A stretch of DNA of 64,000 nt from JARYLZ01 sp964388275 (GTDB lineage Bacteria; Bacteroidota; Ignavibacteria; SZUA-365), in NCBI GenBank assembly GCA_964388275.1, contig CAYLZD010000002.1, positions 1 to 64,000 of the forward strand, in the 5' to 3' direction. The position numbers were made by a program, and so were the translations under genes. Numbering within the stretch: position 1 is the stretch's first letter; every line of letters begins with the position of its first letter. Below, in pieces: positions 43,185 to 53,100 of the stretch. The notes under the pieces were generated by a model that worked only from the letters and a program-made list of their open reading frames with translations, did no database searches and was not told the origin of the DNA.

Positions 43185-46094
43185 ATGAAAAAACTGTTTC
43201 TCATCGGGATCGGCCTGGTAATGCTCTCCCTTTGCGCGGAGGGGCAGACGCGGCCTGATTCCGTGACCGCAAGCCTGATTTCGGATTGTTGTTACGATTT
43301 CACGCTTAAGAATCGGAACTCGTCGCAATCCCCGATCGATGAATTCGAAATCGCGGTGCAAACCGCCGACGTCGACATCATACCCACCCCCGGCCCGCTC
43401 GCGCCTGCCAACTGGTCGGTCACGACCACCAAACGGGACACCGTCAGGTTTGCGGCGGATCCCAGGACCATAGGGATCCGGGCCGGGATGAACCTGAGCG
43501 GCTTCCGGATGTGCTTCGCGAACACCGTTACTTCGTTCAGGATTCTATGGAGAACCTACAACAACGGGAAGCTGGTCTCGCAGGGCAATCTCACGCTTCA
43601 ATGCGCGGTCAACTGCGACCAGGTCAAGGCGCAGTCGCTCGGCGGCTGCTGCTACAACTGGCTGGTAAGCAACAACAACAGCAAGCATCAGCCGATAACG
43701 GATTTCCATCTGCAGGTAATCACGGCCGGCGTGTCCTTTTCATCCGTGACCCCGCCGAGCGGCTGGAACGCCTCCACTCCGACGCCTTCTTCGGTCAATT
43801 TCGTCGCCCCGCCCCCGGGAATCGGAATCTCACCCGGCAAGGAGCTGAAAGATTTTCTCACTTGCTTTACGGCGCCCTCGAGCGGCACGACGTCGATGCG
43901 GGTGATATGGACCACGACATACAACGGTCAGAACATCTGCGTGGATACCGTCACGTTGCGCTGCGTGATTCCGGACGCCGGGTGCGACTCCGTCGGCATA
44001 AAGCTGAACGACAACTGCTGCTATGAATTCACCGTGGCCAACCGGAACACGCAGAAAACCCCGATCGGGGACTTCCACGTCAAGATACTGACCGCGGGCG
44101 TCTCCATCGCCGGCGCGCCCGAATCCCCGGCGGGATGGACGTTCACGACCGGAACAAACGAAGTGACCTGGCTTGCATCCTCGCCGATCGCCTCCGGCGA
44201 TCAGCTCGGCGGCTTCAAGCTGTGCTTCGCTTTCGCGGGCGGAATAGCCATACCGTTCGAGATCGAATGGAGAACCACCGACGGCAAGCGGCAGACTATC
44301 TGCTCCGACACGGCGGGGCTGCAGTGCTCGGTGCAGAGCGTCTGCGACTCGCTGCTCTTCGAGGTCGCTCCCGGCGCCAATTGCTGCTTCAACGTTACAC
44401 TCAAGAATCGCCATACGCCGTTCGGACCGCTCAACGATCTGCACATCAAGATCGCTTCTTCAGGCGCTTCCTTCGTGCCGGGAACGGTAAACGGCCCGTG
44501 GGCGGTCGCCTCGGCGAATTCAACGGAAATAGCATTCTCCTCGGCCGCTTCGGCGCTGGCTTCGGGCAACGACCTGCCCGGTTTCACATTCTGCCTGTCG
44601 ACCGCCACTGGCGTCGTGGAACTCTCGTGGGAAACCACGTTGAACGGCATGTCCGTATGTTTCGGCAGAGAAATCGTACAATGCGATCCGACACAGGAGC
44701 GCTGCGATTCGGTGCGGGCCATAGGCGGCGACGATTGCTGTTACGATTTCGTCCTCCACAATCTCCACACGCCGGCGGGCCTCATTACCGACTTCCATGT
44801 CGAGGTCCTGACTCCGGGCGCGACAATCAGGCCGACACCGGCTTCGCCTGCCGGCTGGGTTCTCTCCGATCTCAGCTCCACCACGGCCAAGTACAAGCAC
44901 GCGACCGGCGCCGGTTTAATTTCCGGAGGAATAGTCGGCGGCTTCAAGCCGTGTTTCGACAACATCCCCTCATCCGGCGTGATCGAAATACTGTGGTGCA
45001 CCACCTACAACGACAATGTCATCTGCTGCGAGAGGATGTTCCTCCAGTGCGCTCCTTCCGAAACGCGTTGTGATTCCGTCGAAGCTCTGAAACGCAGCGA
45101 TTGCTGCTACGATTTCAAGGTCAAGAACCGCCACCTGCCCGCAGGCCTGGTGACCGATTTCCACCTGAAGGTTCTGACGTCCGGAGTCACCATCTCCGGC
45201 ACGCCGGCGGGACCGGCGGGATGGGTCATGACGAACACCGCGATCAGCGTGGACTTCCGCGAACCGACGGGCAACGGCATTCCGCACATGGGCGACAAGA
45301 GCGGTTTTGTCGTGTGTTTCGACAACGTGCCGGCATCAGGCGTGGTTGAACTGCTCTGGTGCACGACCATGGCCGATCAGAACATCTGTTGCGACACAAT
45401 TCGCATCGAATGCGCGCCCACGCAGCTCGATTGCGACGAGGTAACCCCCATACTTATCGACGACAAGACCTGCTGCTGGGATTTCAGGGTCAACAACAGG
45501 CATCAGCCGCCGTCGGCCTTGAACGACTTCCATCTCCGCGTCATAACACCGGGAGTGGTGATCACCTCGGTGAACAAACCGATCGGATGGACCGTGTCCA
45601 ACAACGCAACTTCGGCGGTTTATTCGACGTCGACCAACCCGCTGGCGAGTGGAAGCATTCTCACCGGCTTCGTGGCCTGTTTCAACCCGGCGCAGATCAA
45701 CAATCAGCCGTTCCAGGTTGTGTGGGAAACCACTCTGGACCAGAGAGTCATCTGCGTCGACACCGTGACCCTGCTCTGCGCCTTGAACGAGGTGGAGAAG
45801 CTGGACGGCAGCATACCGATGGAATTCCAACTCCATCAGAACTATCCGAATCCCTTCAATCCCGTCACAACAATATCTTTCGATGTTCCCGTCGCCTCCG
45901 ACGTGGAACTGACGGTATTCGACGCCGCGGGGCGCACATACATCACCCTTGTGCGCGAGCGGATCGAGGCCGGGCGCTGGCAGACTACATTCGACGCTTC
46001 CTCGCTGCCCAGCGGAGCGTACCAGTACCGTCTGCGCGCGCTCGGCGCGTCCGTCGACGCGTCCATCGTCCGTTCGATGATGCTGTTGAAATAG
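43185..46094 (+). CDS. Secreted cysteine-rich protein with seven about-120-residue repeats and T9SS sorting domain
   Basis: 969 residues, preceded by GGAGGATCCAAA, with a signal peptide (MKKLFLIGIGLVMLSLCAEG-Q). Seven tandem units cover about residues 22-870. Each begins CDSV...(D/N)CCY(D/E)F.(V/L).N(R/L)(H/N), continues with (T/N)DFH(L/V)(K/Q)V(L/I)T.G..(I/F), then a GW, then G(F).CF, and ends W.TT.....(I/V)C.(D/E)...LQC. The double cysteine and three later cysteines per unit suggest disulphide-linked beta-sandwiches. The C-terminal domain (HQNYPNPFNPVTTISFDV ... SMMLLK) is a typical T9SS type A sorting domain. It is likely a surface adhesin or stalk. I know no named family for the repeat. 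Confidence 0.9.
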   Translation: MKKLFLIGIGLVMLSLCAEGQTRPDSVTASLISDCCYDFTLKNRNSSQSPIDEFEIAVQTADVDIIPTPGPLAPANWSVTTTKRDTVRFAADPRTIGIRAGMNLSGFRMCFANTVTSFRILWRTYNNGKLVSQGNLTLQCAVNCDQVKAQSLGGCCYNWLVSNNNSKHQPITDFHLQVITAGVSFSSVTPPSGWNASTPTPSSVNFVAPPPGIGISPGKELKDFLTCFTAPSSGTTSMRVIWTTTYNGQNICVDTVTLRCVIPDAGCDSVGIKLNDNCCYEFTVANRNTQKTPIGDFHVKILTAGVSIAGAPESPAGWTFTTGTNEVTWLASSPIASGDQLGGFKLCFAFAGGIAIPFEIEWRTTDGKRQTICSDTAGLQCSVQSVCDSLLFEVAPGANCCFNVTLKNRHTPFGPLNDLHIKIASSGASFVPGTVNGPWAVASANSTEIAFSSAASALASGNDLPGFTFCLSTATGVVELSWETTLNGMSVCFGREIVQCDPTQERCDSVRAIGGDDCCYDFVLHNLHTPAGLITDFHVEVLTPGATIRPTPASPAGWVLSDLSSTTAKYKHATGAGLISGGIVGGFKPCFDNIPSSGVIEILWCTTYNDNVICCERMFLQCAPSETRCDSVEALKRSDCCYDFKVKNRHLPAGLVTDFHLKVLTSGVTISGTPAGPAGWVMTNTAISVDFREPTGNGIPHMGDKSGFVVCFDNVPASGVVELLWCTTMADQNICCDTIRIECAPTQLDCDEVTPILIDDKTCCWDFRVNNRHQPPSALNDFHLRVITPGVVITSVNKPIGWTVSNNATSAVYSTSTNPLASGSILTGFVACFNPAQINNQPFQVVWETTLDQRVICVDTVTLLCALNEVEKLDGSIPMEFQLHQNYPNPFNPVTTISFDVPVASDVELTVFDAAGRTYITLVRERIEAGRWQTTFDASSLPSGAYQYRLRALGASVDASIVRSMMLLK

Positions 46095-46118
46095 GGCGGA
46101 CTCCGCTCTAAATAAAAG

Positions 46119-46158
46119 GACCTCTCCGGCCGCATCCCGGCCGGAGAGGTCTTTTTTT
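46119..46158 (+). terminator. Strong intrinsic terminator of the cysteine-repeat gene
   Basis: A 14-bp perfect stem (GACCTCTCCGGCCG at 46119-46132 with its complement at 46138-46151), a 5-base loop and a run of seven Ts. The left side is A-rich, so it may also end the convergent S9 peptidase transcript. Confidence 0.95.
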
Positions 46159-46190
46159 ACGGCGCTTCGGGTCGTCGGCCGCCGCTTTCG

Positions 46191-48227
46191 CTACTTCTTC
46201 ACTCCGCAGTGCTCATCGAGAAACGAGAAAAACTCCCTGAACCACAGGACTTGCTCCTGCGGCTTGAGCACCCAGTGATTTTCATTCGGATAGACGAGGA
46301 GTTTCGACGGGACGCCCTTCACCTGGGCGACGGTGAAGGCTTCCAGGCTCTGCGTATAAGGGACACGGAAATCCTTTTCACCGGTGACGATCAGGATGGG
46401 CGTGTCCCAGTTCTGAGAGTATCTATGCGGCGAATGCTTGTCGTAATTGGCCTTCGCCCGGGCATCCCAGTACGGACCGCCGTTCTCCCAGTTCGTGAAC
46501 CACAACTCCTCCGTGGCCCCGTACATGCTCTCCAGGTTGAAGACGCCGCAATGCGACACGAAGGCGGCGAAGCGCTTGTTGTGGTTTCCCTCCAGCCAGA
46601 AAACCGAATACCCGCCCGCGCTCGCTCCGATGGAGGCGCAGCGCTTCGCGTCGATATAAGGTTCCTTGATCAGCTCGTCATGCGCGGCCAGTATGTCCTG
46701 CATGGGCATGCCGCCCCAGTCCGTGCTGATGGCGTCGTTCCATTCCTGGCCGAAACCCGGCAAGCCCCTGCGGTTCGGGAGCAGAATCACGTAACCCTTC
46801 GAGGCCATGAGAAGGAAGTTCCACGCGTAGCTGAAGAACTGGCTCACGGTGGATTGCGGTCCTCCCTGGCAATAAGTTATCATCGGATATTTGTTCGCCG
46901 CGTTGAAATCCGGCGGAAACACCACCCAACAATGCACCTTTTTGCCGTCCGTGCTCGTGATCCAGCGCTCCTCGATTTTTACGGGCTTGATTTTCGCGAA
47001 CACATCCCCGTTCACGTCGGTGATCTGCCGGGGCTCGCCTCCAGACAGGGCGTGAGAGTAGAGCTCGGTCGGACGATTGTAATTCCGCCTTCCGTACACC
47101 AGGGTTTTTCCGTCCGGGGAGATGTCGAGGCCCGCGTCGTGATTGTAACGACCCGCGGTCACAATCTTCCAAGTGCCGTCCGGCACCCGGATCTGGTAAA
47201 TCTGCACTGTCGCCTTGTCCTCGGCCGAAAAATACAGTGATTTGGAATCGGGCGCCCAGACCGTCGCGCCGACCCACTGGTCGAGAGTTTTCGAAAGCTC
47301 GGTGATTTTGCCGGTCGCTCGTTCGTACAGCATCAGGCGGTTGCGATCCGCTTCATGTCCGGGCCGCTCCATGGAATGAAAGGCGATCCAGCGGCCGTCC
47401 GGCGAATACAGGGGATCGCGGTCGAAACCGTTCATGCCCTGCGTGATATTCCTGGCGGCGCCTCCGCCGGAAGGAACGATGAATATGTCGGTGTTGGTGC
47501 TCTCCGCGTAATCCGGCACTTTCTTGGAAGTATATGCGATTTCCTTCCCGTCCGGCGACCACGCGATCTCGCTTCCGCCGCCGAACGGTTTCACCGGGGT
47601 TTCCCAGGGCTCATCCGGCATTAGGTCCGTCAGGCCTCCGCCGTCGACGCGCATCACGTGCAAATGCATGCTGAGCTCATCCTCCCATGTGTCCCAATGC
47701 CGGACGGGAATGCGGTCATAGAGCCGGGCGACGGCTTTGGGAAGATCGGGGTATTTTTCCGCGAGCGTTTTTTGCAGCTTCACATCCGTCGTGAACGAAA
47801 AGCGCTGGCCGTCGGGCGACCAAGCCAGGTCGGATACTCCTTCTTTGATATCCGATATTTTTCTCGCCTCGCCGCCGTTCGGATCTATCAGATAAATCTG
47901 CGGCGCTCCGTCGCGGCTCGACAGAAAAGCGACGGATTTGCCGTCGGGCGACCAGCGTCCGTTGAAATCGGCGCTCTTCGAGGTTGTCAACTGCTTCGGA
48001 CGACCTCCATTTATCGGGACGATGTACAGGTCCGTGTTGCTCCTGTTTTCCTCGATGCTGGGCGAATTCACTCCATACAACACCCATTTGCCGTCCGGTG
48101 ATATCTGCGGATCGCTGACACGTTTAAGCGACCATAGCAATTCCGGTGTCATGAGATCCTGGGCCGCCGCCTGCAGCCCCAAAACCGGCAGAAGACAGAT
48201 GATCATGATCGTGGCGGTTTTTTTCAT
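46191..48227 (-). CDS. Secreted S9 prolyl-oligopeptidase-type peptidase
   Basis: 678 residues from the ATG at 48227 (GGAGGATTCCCT upstream), with a signal peptide (TATIMIICLLPVLGLQAAA-Q). The N-terminal half is a TolB/WD40-like propeller with repeated (S/D)PDGK(W/E/S) motifs. The C-terminal alpha/beta hydrolase has Ser536 in SIGASAGGYS, Asp619 in GEKDFRVPY and His651 in NENHW. This layout fits the S9C acylaminoacyl- or dipeptidyl-peptidase group, which processes short peptides. It joins three other exported peptidases in this window. Confidence 0.95.
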   Translation of the reverse strand: MKKTATIMIICLLPVLGLQAAAQDLMTPELLWSLKRVSDPQISPDGKWVLYGVNSPSIEENRSNTDLYIVPINGGRPKQLTTSKSADFNGRWSPDGKSVAFLSSRDGAPQIYLIDPNGGEARKISDIKEGVSDLAWSPDGQRFSFTTDVKLQKTLAEKYPDLPKAVARLYDRIPVRHWDTWEDELSMHLHVMRVDGGGLTDLMPDEPWETPVKPFGGGSEIAWSPDGKEIAYTSKKVPDYAESTNTDIFIVPSGGGAARNITQGMNGFDRDPLYSPDGRWIAFHSMERPGHEADRNRLMLYERATGKITELSKTLDQWVGATVWAPDSKSLYFSAEDKATVQIYQIRVPDGTWKIVTAGRYNHDAGLDISPDGKTLVYGRRNYNRPTELYSHALSGGEPRQITDVNGDVFAKIKPVKIEERWITSTDGKKVHCWVVFPPDFNAANKYPMITYCQGGPQSTVSQFFSYAWNFLLMASKGYVILLPNRRGLPGFGQEWNDAISTDWGGMPMQDILAAHDELIKEPYIDAKRCASIGASAGGYSVFWLEGNHNKRFAAFVSHCGVFNLESMYGATEELWFTNWENGGPYWDARAKANYDKHSPHRYSQNWDTPILIVTGEKDFRVPYTQSLEAFTVAQVKGVPSKLLVYPNENHWVLKPQEQVLWFREFFSFLDEHCGVKK

Positions 48228-48507
48228 AGGGAATCCTCCGTTAGGTGCGCGAAACATCGGTAGCAGCCGTCGATTTGCGAATAGCTCGATGTCCATAAAT
48301 ATAATGCGAACGAGGGAACGATGTAACGTGCGGAGCATGCAAAGCGGCATCGCGGGAACTGGAGGCGCCGGCGCGCTTTGTCGCGCGGGCGTTGTAACGG
48401 CGCGATAGTTCGGTATACCGGTGCAACTCTGCGAATATGGATTCGTATTTTGATGTTTGCCGGAAGGCGGATAGAATCAAACACCAACGCACTCATATCT
48501 GTTGCCG

Positions 48508-50817
48508 ATGACAGCCCTTCTTCGAATGACAAGCTCGGCCGCCGCGGGCTTCGCAGTGTACTGCCTCATGTCGACAGCCGGCTTTGCGCAATCCCCGGGC
48601 GCCGCCCGCGACTGGGCGCCCAATGAAAAGCCAGTCCTGAATATTGCGCCGGCCGCCGGCCCGATAACAATAGACGGCGAACTGAATGATCCCGGCTGGG
48701 CGGGCGCGGCCCGGGCAGGCAATTTTTCGGAGACTTTTCCAGGCGAAAAAAGCAAGCCGCCGATCGACATCGAGGCATTCATCGCTTACGACGAAGACTA
48801 TCTTTTTGTGGCGTTCAAAATCACCGACGATCCGGCGGCGGTGAGAGCTTCGCTCTGCGACCGCGACAAGATCTGGAATGACGACTATTCCGGCATAATT
48901 CTCTACACTTATGGAAATACCACCTGGGGATATTTCATCGCGGCGAATCCGCTCGGAATACAGGGGGACACGAGGCTGTCATCGGTGTCGGGCGAAGATG
49001 TGGGCTTCGATCTCGTCTATCATTCGGCCGGGAGATTGACGGAAAGCGGCTACGAGGTGGAAATGGCCATACCATTCAAATCGCTGCGTTTCCCCGACCG
49101 CGAGGAACAGGAATGGCACGGCACATTGTGGATCACGCATCCCCGCAGAAGCCGCAGCACCTATTCCTGGGCAGCTTTCAGCCGCGACGATCCGTGCGAC
49201 CTTTGCCAAAACGGCCTTCTCCGCGGAATACGAGGCGTGAAAGCCGGCGCGAATCTCGACCTGCTTCCGGCCGTGATCGCATCACGGGCGTCTCATCCCT
49301 CGCAGGCGGACGGATCGCGCCTCGAGCACGGCCCCATTAAAGGCGAACCGTCCATCGGACTGCGTTACTCGTTCAGTTCCAGCACCATGGTGGAGGCCGC
49401 CCTCAATCCCGATTTCAGCCAGGTTGAATCGGACGCTTCGCAGATCGATGTGAATACGACCTTCGCGCTCTTTTACGACGAACACCGGCCGTTTTTCATG
49501 GAGGGCGGCGATCTGCTCAACACGCAGATCAACGCCGTCTATACCCGTTCGATTAACAATCCGCTCGCCGCGGCAAAACTCACGATGCGCCCGCGCGGAA
49601 CCGCACTCATGTTTCTCGGAGCTTACGACGAGAATTCGCCGGCCTTGCTGCCTTTCGAGGAGCGCAGCGGACTGCTTCCCGACGCGGGCGGCAGTTGGGT
49701 CAGCATTCTGCGGGCGCGGCAGTCCTTCTGGGAAGACTCCTACGCGGGCGCTCTCATCACCGACCGCCGCTTTGCGGACGGCGGCAGCGGCAGCGTGGCG
49801 GGCATTGACGGCAGCTTGAGATTCCTGACACACAACAGACTGCGCTTTCAGGCGCTGGCGAGCCATACAAGGGAATCCACCGATTCCTCGATGACGGCCC
49901 GCGCTGGGTTGAATTCTGTGGTATTCAACGACGGCCGCCTGACGGCGCGTTTCGACGGCGAATCCTTCACGGGCTATGCCTGGACCGGAGGTATCGAGCA
50001 TTCGTCGGAGTTTTACAACGGCGAAGTCGCTTACAATGAAACGAGCCCCGCCTTCCGCGCGGCGTCCGGCTTCATCACGCAGGCGGGACGGCGCACGTTG
50101 ACGTCATGGCACGGCATCACCTTCTATGATCCGCTCCCGTTCGTGGACAGGATTACACCGAGCGTCTCGGCAGGAAGAGTCTGGAACTCCAGCGGGATAA
50201 TCAAGGATGGATGGATTACTCCCGAGCTGACTTTCTACCTGCACGCGCAAACCACGCTGACGCTCGGTTTTCTGACCAGCGATGAACTCTTCCGGGGCGT
50301 GCATCTGAACGGCATACGGCGCTCCTGGCTGCGCGTCAACAGCAATTTCAGCGAGCCGCTGCGCGCCGGCGTGTATGTATTGCGGGGCCGCGTTATCGCG
50401 CGCAATCTCGACACGCCCGTGCTGGGGAGAGGCGGCGACGTGAACATCTGGGTCGCGATCAAGCCGATACAGCAGCTTCTGATCGAACCGGAGTTTTCCT
50501 TCTCCGAGCTGTATCACCCCGACACGGGCGATGAGCTTTTCCGGGGATACATCTTCCGCGCCCGCTTCAATTATCAGTTCACGCGCGAGCTGTTTCTGAG
50601 GCTCGTTGTGCAATACGACGATTTCCGCCGCACTCTTGCGTTCGAACCGCTGCTGACCTACCGCCTGAATGCCTATTCGATTTTCTACATCGGTTCCACG
50701 CACGGTTTCCGCGAATTGGACGAAGCTCATGAAAACGGCGACATCCGTCGCGCATGGGAATTCGGACAGACTTCAATGCAGTACTTCCTTAAATTCCAGT
50801 ACCTGTTTCAGCTGTAA
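48508..50817 (+). CDS. DUF5916 outer-membrane protein with N-terminal CBM9-like domain
   Basis: 769 residues from the ATG at 48508, with a signal peptide (AAAGFAVYCLMSTAGFA-Q). A carbohydrate-binding family 9-like domain follows (about residues 40-220: PITIDGELNDPGW, FIAYDEDYLFVAFKI, SGYEVEMAIPFKSLRF). The rest is a large beta-rich barrel (VEAALNPDFSQVESDASQIDVNTTFALFYDEHRPFFMEG is the DUF5916 hallmark), ending in FLKFQYLFQL. The family is common in Bacteroidota next to peptidases and carbohydrate enzymes. Function is unknown, though a role in binding or import of large substrates is often proposed. It is divergent from the S9 peptidase. Confidence 0.9.
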   Translation: MTALLRMTSSAAAGFAVYCLMSTAGFAQSPGAARDWAPNEKPVLNIAPAAGPITIDGELNDPGWAGAARAGNFSETFPGEKSKPPIDIEAFIAYDEDYLFVAFKITDDPAAVRASLCDRDKIWNDDYSGIILYTYGNTTWGYFIAANPLGIQGDTRLSSVSGEDVGFDLVYHSAGRLTESGYEVEMAIPFKSLRFPDREEQEWHGTLWITHPRRSRSTYSWAAFSRDDPCDLCQNGLLRGIRGVKAGANLDLLPAVIASRASHPSQADGSRLEHGPIKGEPSIGLRYSFSSSTMVEAALNPDFSQVESDASQIDVNTTFALFYDEHRPFFMEGGDLLNTQINAVYTRSINNPLAAAKLTMRPRGTALMFLGAYDENSPALLPFEERSGLLPDAGGSWVSILRARQSFWEDSYAGALITDRRFADGGSGSVAGIDGSLRFLTHNRLRFQALASHTRESTDSSMTARAGLNSVVFNDGRLTARFDGESFTGYAWTGGIEHSSEFYNGEVAYNETSPAFRAASGFITQAGRRTLTSWHGITFYDPLPFVDRITPSVSAGRVWNSSGIIKDGWITPELTFYLHAQTTLTLGFLTSDELFRGVHLNGIRRSWLRVNSNFSEPLRAGVYVLRGRVIARNLDTPVLGRGGDVNIWVAIKPIQQLLIEPEFSFSELYHPDTGDELFRGYIFRARFNYQFTRELFLRLVVQYDDFRRTLAFEPLLTYRLNAYSIFYIGSTHGFRELDEAHENGDIRRAWEFGQTSMQYFLKFQYLFQL

Positions 50818-50840
50818 AGCCGGCGCAGGATGGAGCGCGG

Positions 50841-51974
50841 TCAAACCGCCGGAGCGTCCGGCACGAAGCGGCGCACCTCCTCTATAACCGCGTCGATGAT
50901 CTCCTCCTCCTTCAGGCGCCGCACAACCTCGCCTTTACGGTACAGGATTCCCATGCCCTTGCCGGCGGCGATTCCGATATCCGCTTCACTGGCCTCTCCG
51001 GGGCCGTTGACGACACAGCCCAGCAGAGCTATCTTGACCGGCTTCCTTATGCCCTTGAGTTTCTCCTCCAATTCATTGGTGATGCGGAAGAGATCGACTT
51101 CCAGGCGTCCGCAGGTCGGACAGGCGATGATCTCCACGGAACGGGACGCAAGACCCAGAGAGCGCAGAATCTCCTTGCCAACTTCCACTTCCTTTCGTGG
51201 TTCGTCGGTCAGCGACACCCTGATTGTGTCTCCGATCCCTTCGGCTAATAACGCGCCGATGCCTACGGCTGATTTGATCGTGCCGACCTTTGTCGTTCCC
51301 GCCTCCGTAACGCCGAGGTGCAGCGGATAGTCGGTCCTCTCCGCGATGAAGCGGTAGGCCTCGATCATGAGCCGCACATCGGTCGACTTGACGGAGATAA
51401 TGACATCGGTGAATCCGAAATCCTCGCAGATGCGGGCGTGTCGCATGGCGCTTTCAAAGAGAGCCTCAGCCGTCGGATAACCGTGTTTCTCCAGTATATC
51501 CTCCTCCAAGGACCCGGAATTCACGCCGATGCGTATTGGAATGCCGCGCTCCCTGGCCGCTCCGAGAACCTCGTGAATTCGTTCCACGGACCCGATGTTG
51601 CCGGGATTGATGCGAACCTTCGCAACTCCCGCCTTGATCGATTCGAGCGCAAAAACATGATTGAAATGAATATCGGCCACAATCGGCAGTCCGGACCGTC
51701 TCACGAGCTCGGGCATCGCGGCGGCGGCTTCCTTGTCGTTCACTGTTATTCTGACGATGTCACAGCCGGCCTCCGCGGCGTCGGCGATCTGGCGCAACGT
51801 CCCCTCCACATCGTGCGTCTTCGTCTTTGTCATTGTCTGAACGCTGATTGGCGAATCCCCGCCGACAGGAATGCCTCCTACGAGCACTTTGCGGGTTTTA
51901 CGCCGCAGGGTTTTCACCTGAGGCGCCTGCCGGAGAGGAGCATCAGGATTTTGCAGCGCCGGTTGTTCGATCAT
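50841..51974 (-). CDS. ispG: 4-hydroxy-3-methylbut-2-en-1-yl diphosphate synthase (IspG/GcpE)
   Basis: 377 residues, the short bacterial form. The TIM barrel starts RKVLVGGIPVGGDSPISVQTMTKTKTHDVEGTLRQI. The [4Fe-4S] ligands are Cys285 and Cys288 in IIACPTCGRLEVD and Cys320 in LGCVVNGPGEA, with Glu327 as the fourth ligand. It converts MEcPP to HMBPP in the methylerythritol phosphate route to isoprenoids, implying a non-mevalonate pathway. It lies after the rhomboid gene on the same strand, separated by a hairpin. Confidence 0.97.
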   Translation of the reverse strand: MIEQPALQNPDAPLRQAPQVKTLRRKTRKVLVGGIPVGGDSPISVQTMTKTKTHDVEGTLRQIADAAEAGCDIVRITVNDKEAAAAMPELVRRSGLPIVADIHFNHVFALESIKAGVAKVRINPGNIGSVERIHEVLGAARERGIPIRIGVNSGSLEEDILEKHGYPTAEALFESAMRHARICEDFGFTDVIISVKSTDVRLMIEAYRFIAERTDYPLHLGVTEAGTTKVGTIKSAVGIGALLAEGIGDTIRVSLTDEPRKEVEVGKEILRSLGLASRSVEIIACPTCGRLEVDLFRITNELEEKLKGIRKPVKIALLGCVVNGPGEASEADIGIAAGKGMGILYRKGEVVRRLKEEEIIDAVIEEVRRFVPDAPAV

Positions 51975-52009
51975 ATCGCATCGAGGGAATTGTTGTGGTA
52001 AAATGAATG

Positions 52010-52033
52010 AAGGGCGATCCGCGGACCGCCCTT
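52010..52033 (-). terminator. Candidate terminator after the rhomboid gene
   Basis: On the minus strand AAGGGCG, inner TCCGCGGA, CGCCCTT form one hairpin (52010-52033), followed by CATTCATTTT. It sits between the rhomboid stop and the ispG start. Confidence 0.5.
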
Positions 52034-52081
52034 GTCATCGGGAGTGTCTGTCCTGCATCGCGTCCCTGACTTATACATGCT

Positions 52082-53017
52082 TCACGCGTCGGGATGAATG
52101 CGCCTGCTGGCATCGAGAAGAATTCTTTTCTCCTCTTCCGTCAAACCAGAATACCCTTGTTTGCTGATCTTGTCGAGGATCTCATCGATTATTTTCTGAT
52201 TTCTGTCGAAATCGTTTCGCCCCGGGCTGCTTTCCCTGGGTTTCTCCTGAATGTCGAAAAATTCAGCGTCTCTTCGAACAGGCCGCTGTATCACCGGATC
52301 GTCTAAATGCCTGGTCCGTTTCGATTTCCCGGCCTGCAGCGACCAGAGCATACGATCGAGCACGCCTCTTGTATCGAGAATGATCCAGATGACGGCGAAA
52401 AACGCTCCCCCCAAATGGGCCATATGCGCGACGCCGTCGGTCGTTCCCGTAATGCCGTAATAGAGTTCGAGACCGATCATGAACAGGATCAGGAATTTCG
52501 CGCGCACCGGAACGAAGAAATACAGGTATACGTGGCGGTTCGGAAACAGCATGGCAAAGGCCACGAGCACGCCGTAAACGCCGCCGGAGGCGCCGATGGT
52601 CGGTCTTGGATCGGTGAAGAGGGGTGTGATCAGAAGATTCGCGAGGGCGGCGGTCAAACCACAGGCGAAATAGAACAACATGAATTTCCTCGACCCCCAG
52701 GTGTTTTCCACCTCCATGCCGAACATCCACAGCATCAGCATGTTGAAAAACAAATGCCAGAAGTCTCCATGCAGGAACATGTAGGTGACCAGCTGCCAGA
52801 TATAGAAATTCTCTCCGAACGGCTGGAGATAGAAGTAATCGCCGAATACATAGGCAAGTGCCGTATCTCCGACGGTGAGTATGCCCTGTATCACGAAATT
52901 GTGAAACAGGTAAACACCCACATTGATCAGTATCAGGGCTTTGATCACCGGAGGGAAAAAACTGAATCCCCCGAAACCCGGCCGGTAATCACCGCTGTCG
53001 TATTTTGAATAAGCCAT
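52082..53017 (-). CDS. Rhomboid-family intramembrane serine protease
   Basis: 311 residues with six membrane segments. The rhomboid motifs are WRXXT-like IWQLVTYMFLHGDFWHLFFNMLMLWMFG, the catalytic Ser144 in GASGGVYG and His201 in HMAHLGG. Such enzymes cut transmembrane helices. The C-terminal 90 residues are soluble and charged (about 225-311), longer than in minimal rhomboids. It lies between pgk and ispG on the same strand, a housekeeping setting; its substrate is not evident. Confidence 0.95.
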   Translation of the reverse strand: MAYSKYDSGDYRPGFGGFSFFPPVIKALILINVGVYLFHNFVIQGILTVGDTALAYVFGDYFYLQPFGENFYIWQLVTYMFLHGDFWHLFFNMLMLWMFGMEVENTWGSRKFMLFYFACGLTAALANLLITPLFTDPRPTIGASGGVYGVLVAFAMLFPNRHVYLYFFVPVRAKFLILFMIGLELYYGITGTTDGVAHMAHLGGAFFAVIWIILDTRGVLDRMLWSLQAGKSKRTRHLDDPVIQRPVRRDAEFFDIQEKPRESSPGRNDFDRNQKIIDEILDKISKQGYSGLTEEEKRILLDASRRIHPDA

Positions 53018-53100
53018 TAATTCATGTCCTCAAGGTATTGATCAGAACATCGTCGGGCCGGCGATTGTTCCGATCCGCTCGCGCGGCGTCGCCTCTTCCG

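Noticed and set aside
43185..46094. Repeat units as known bacterial Ig-like (Big) domains
   Set aside because: The paired cysteines and spacing do not match Big or cadherin families that I can recall; left as unassigned.
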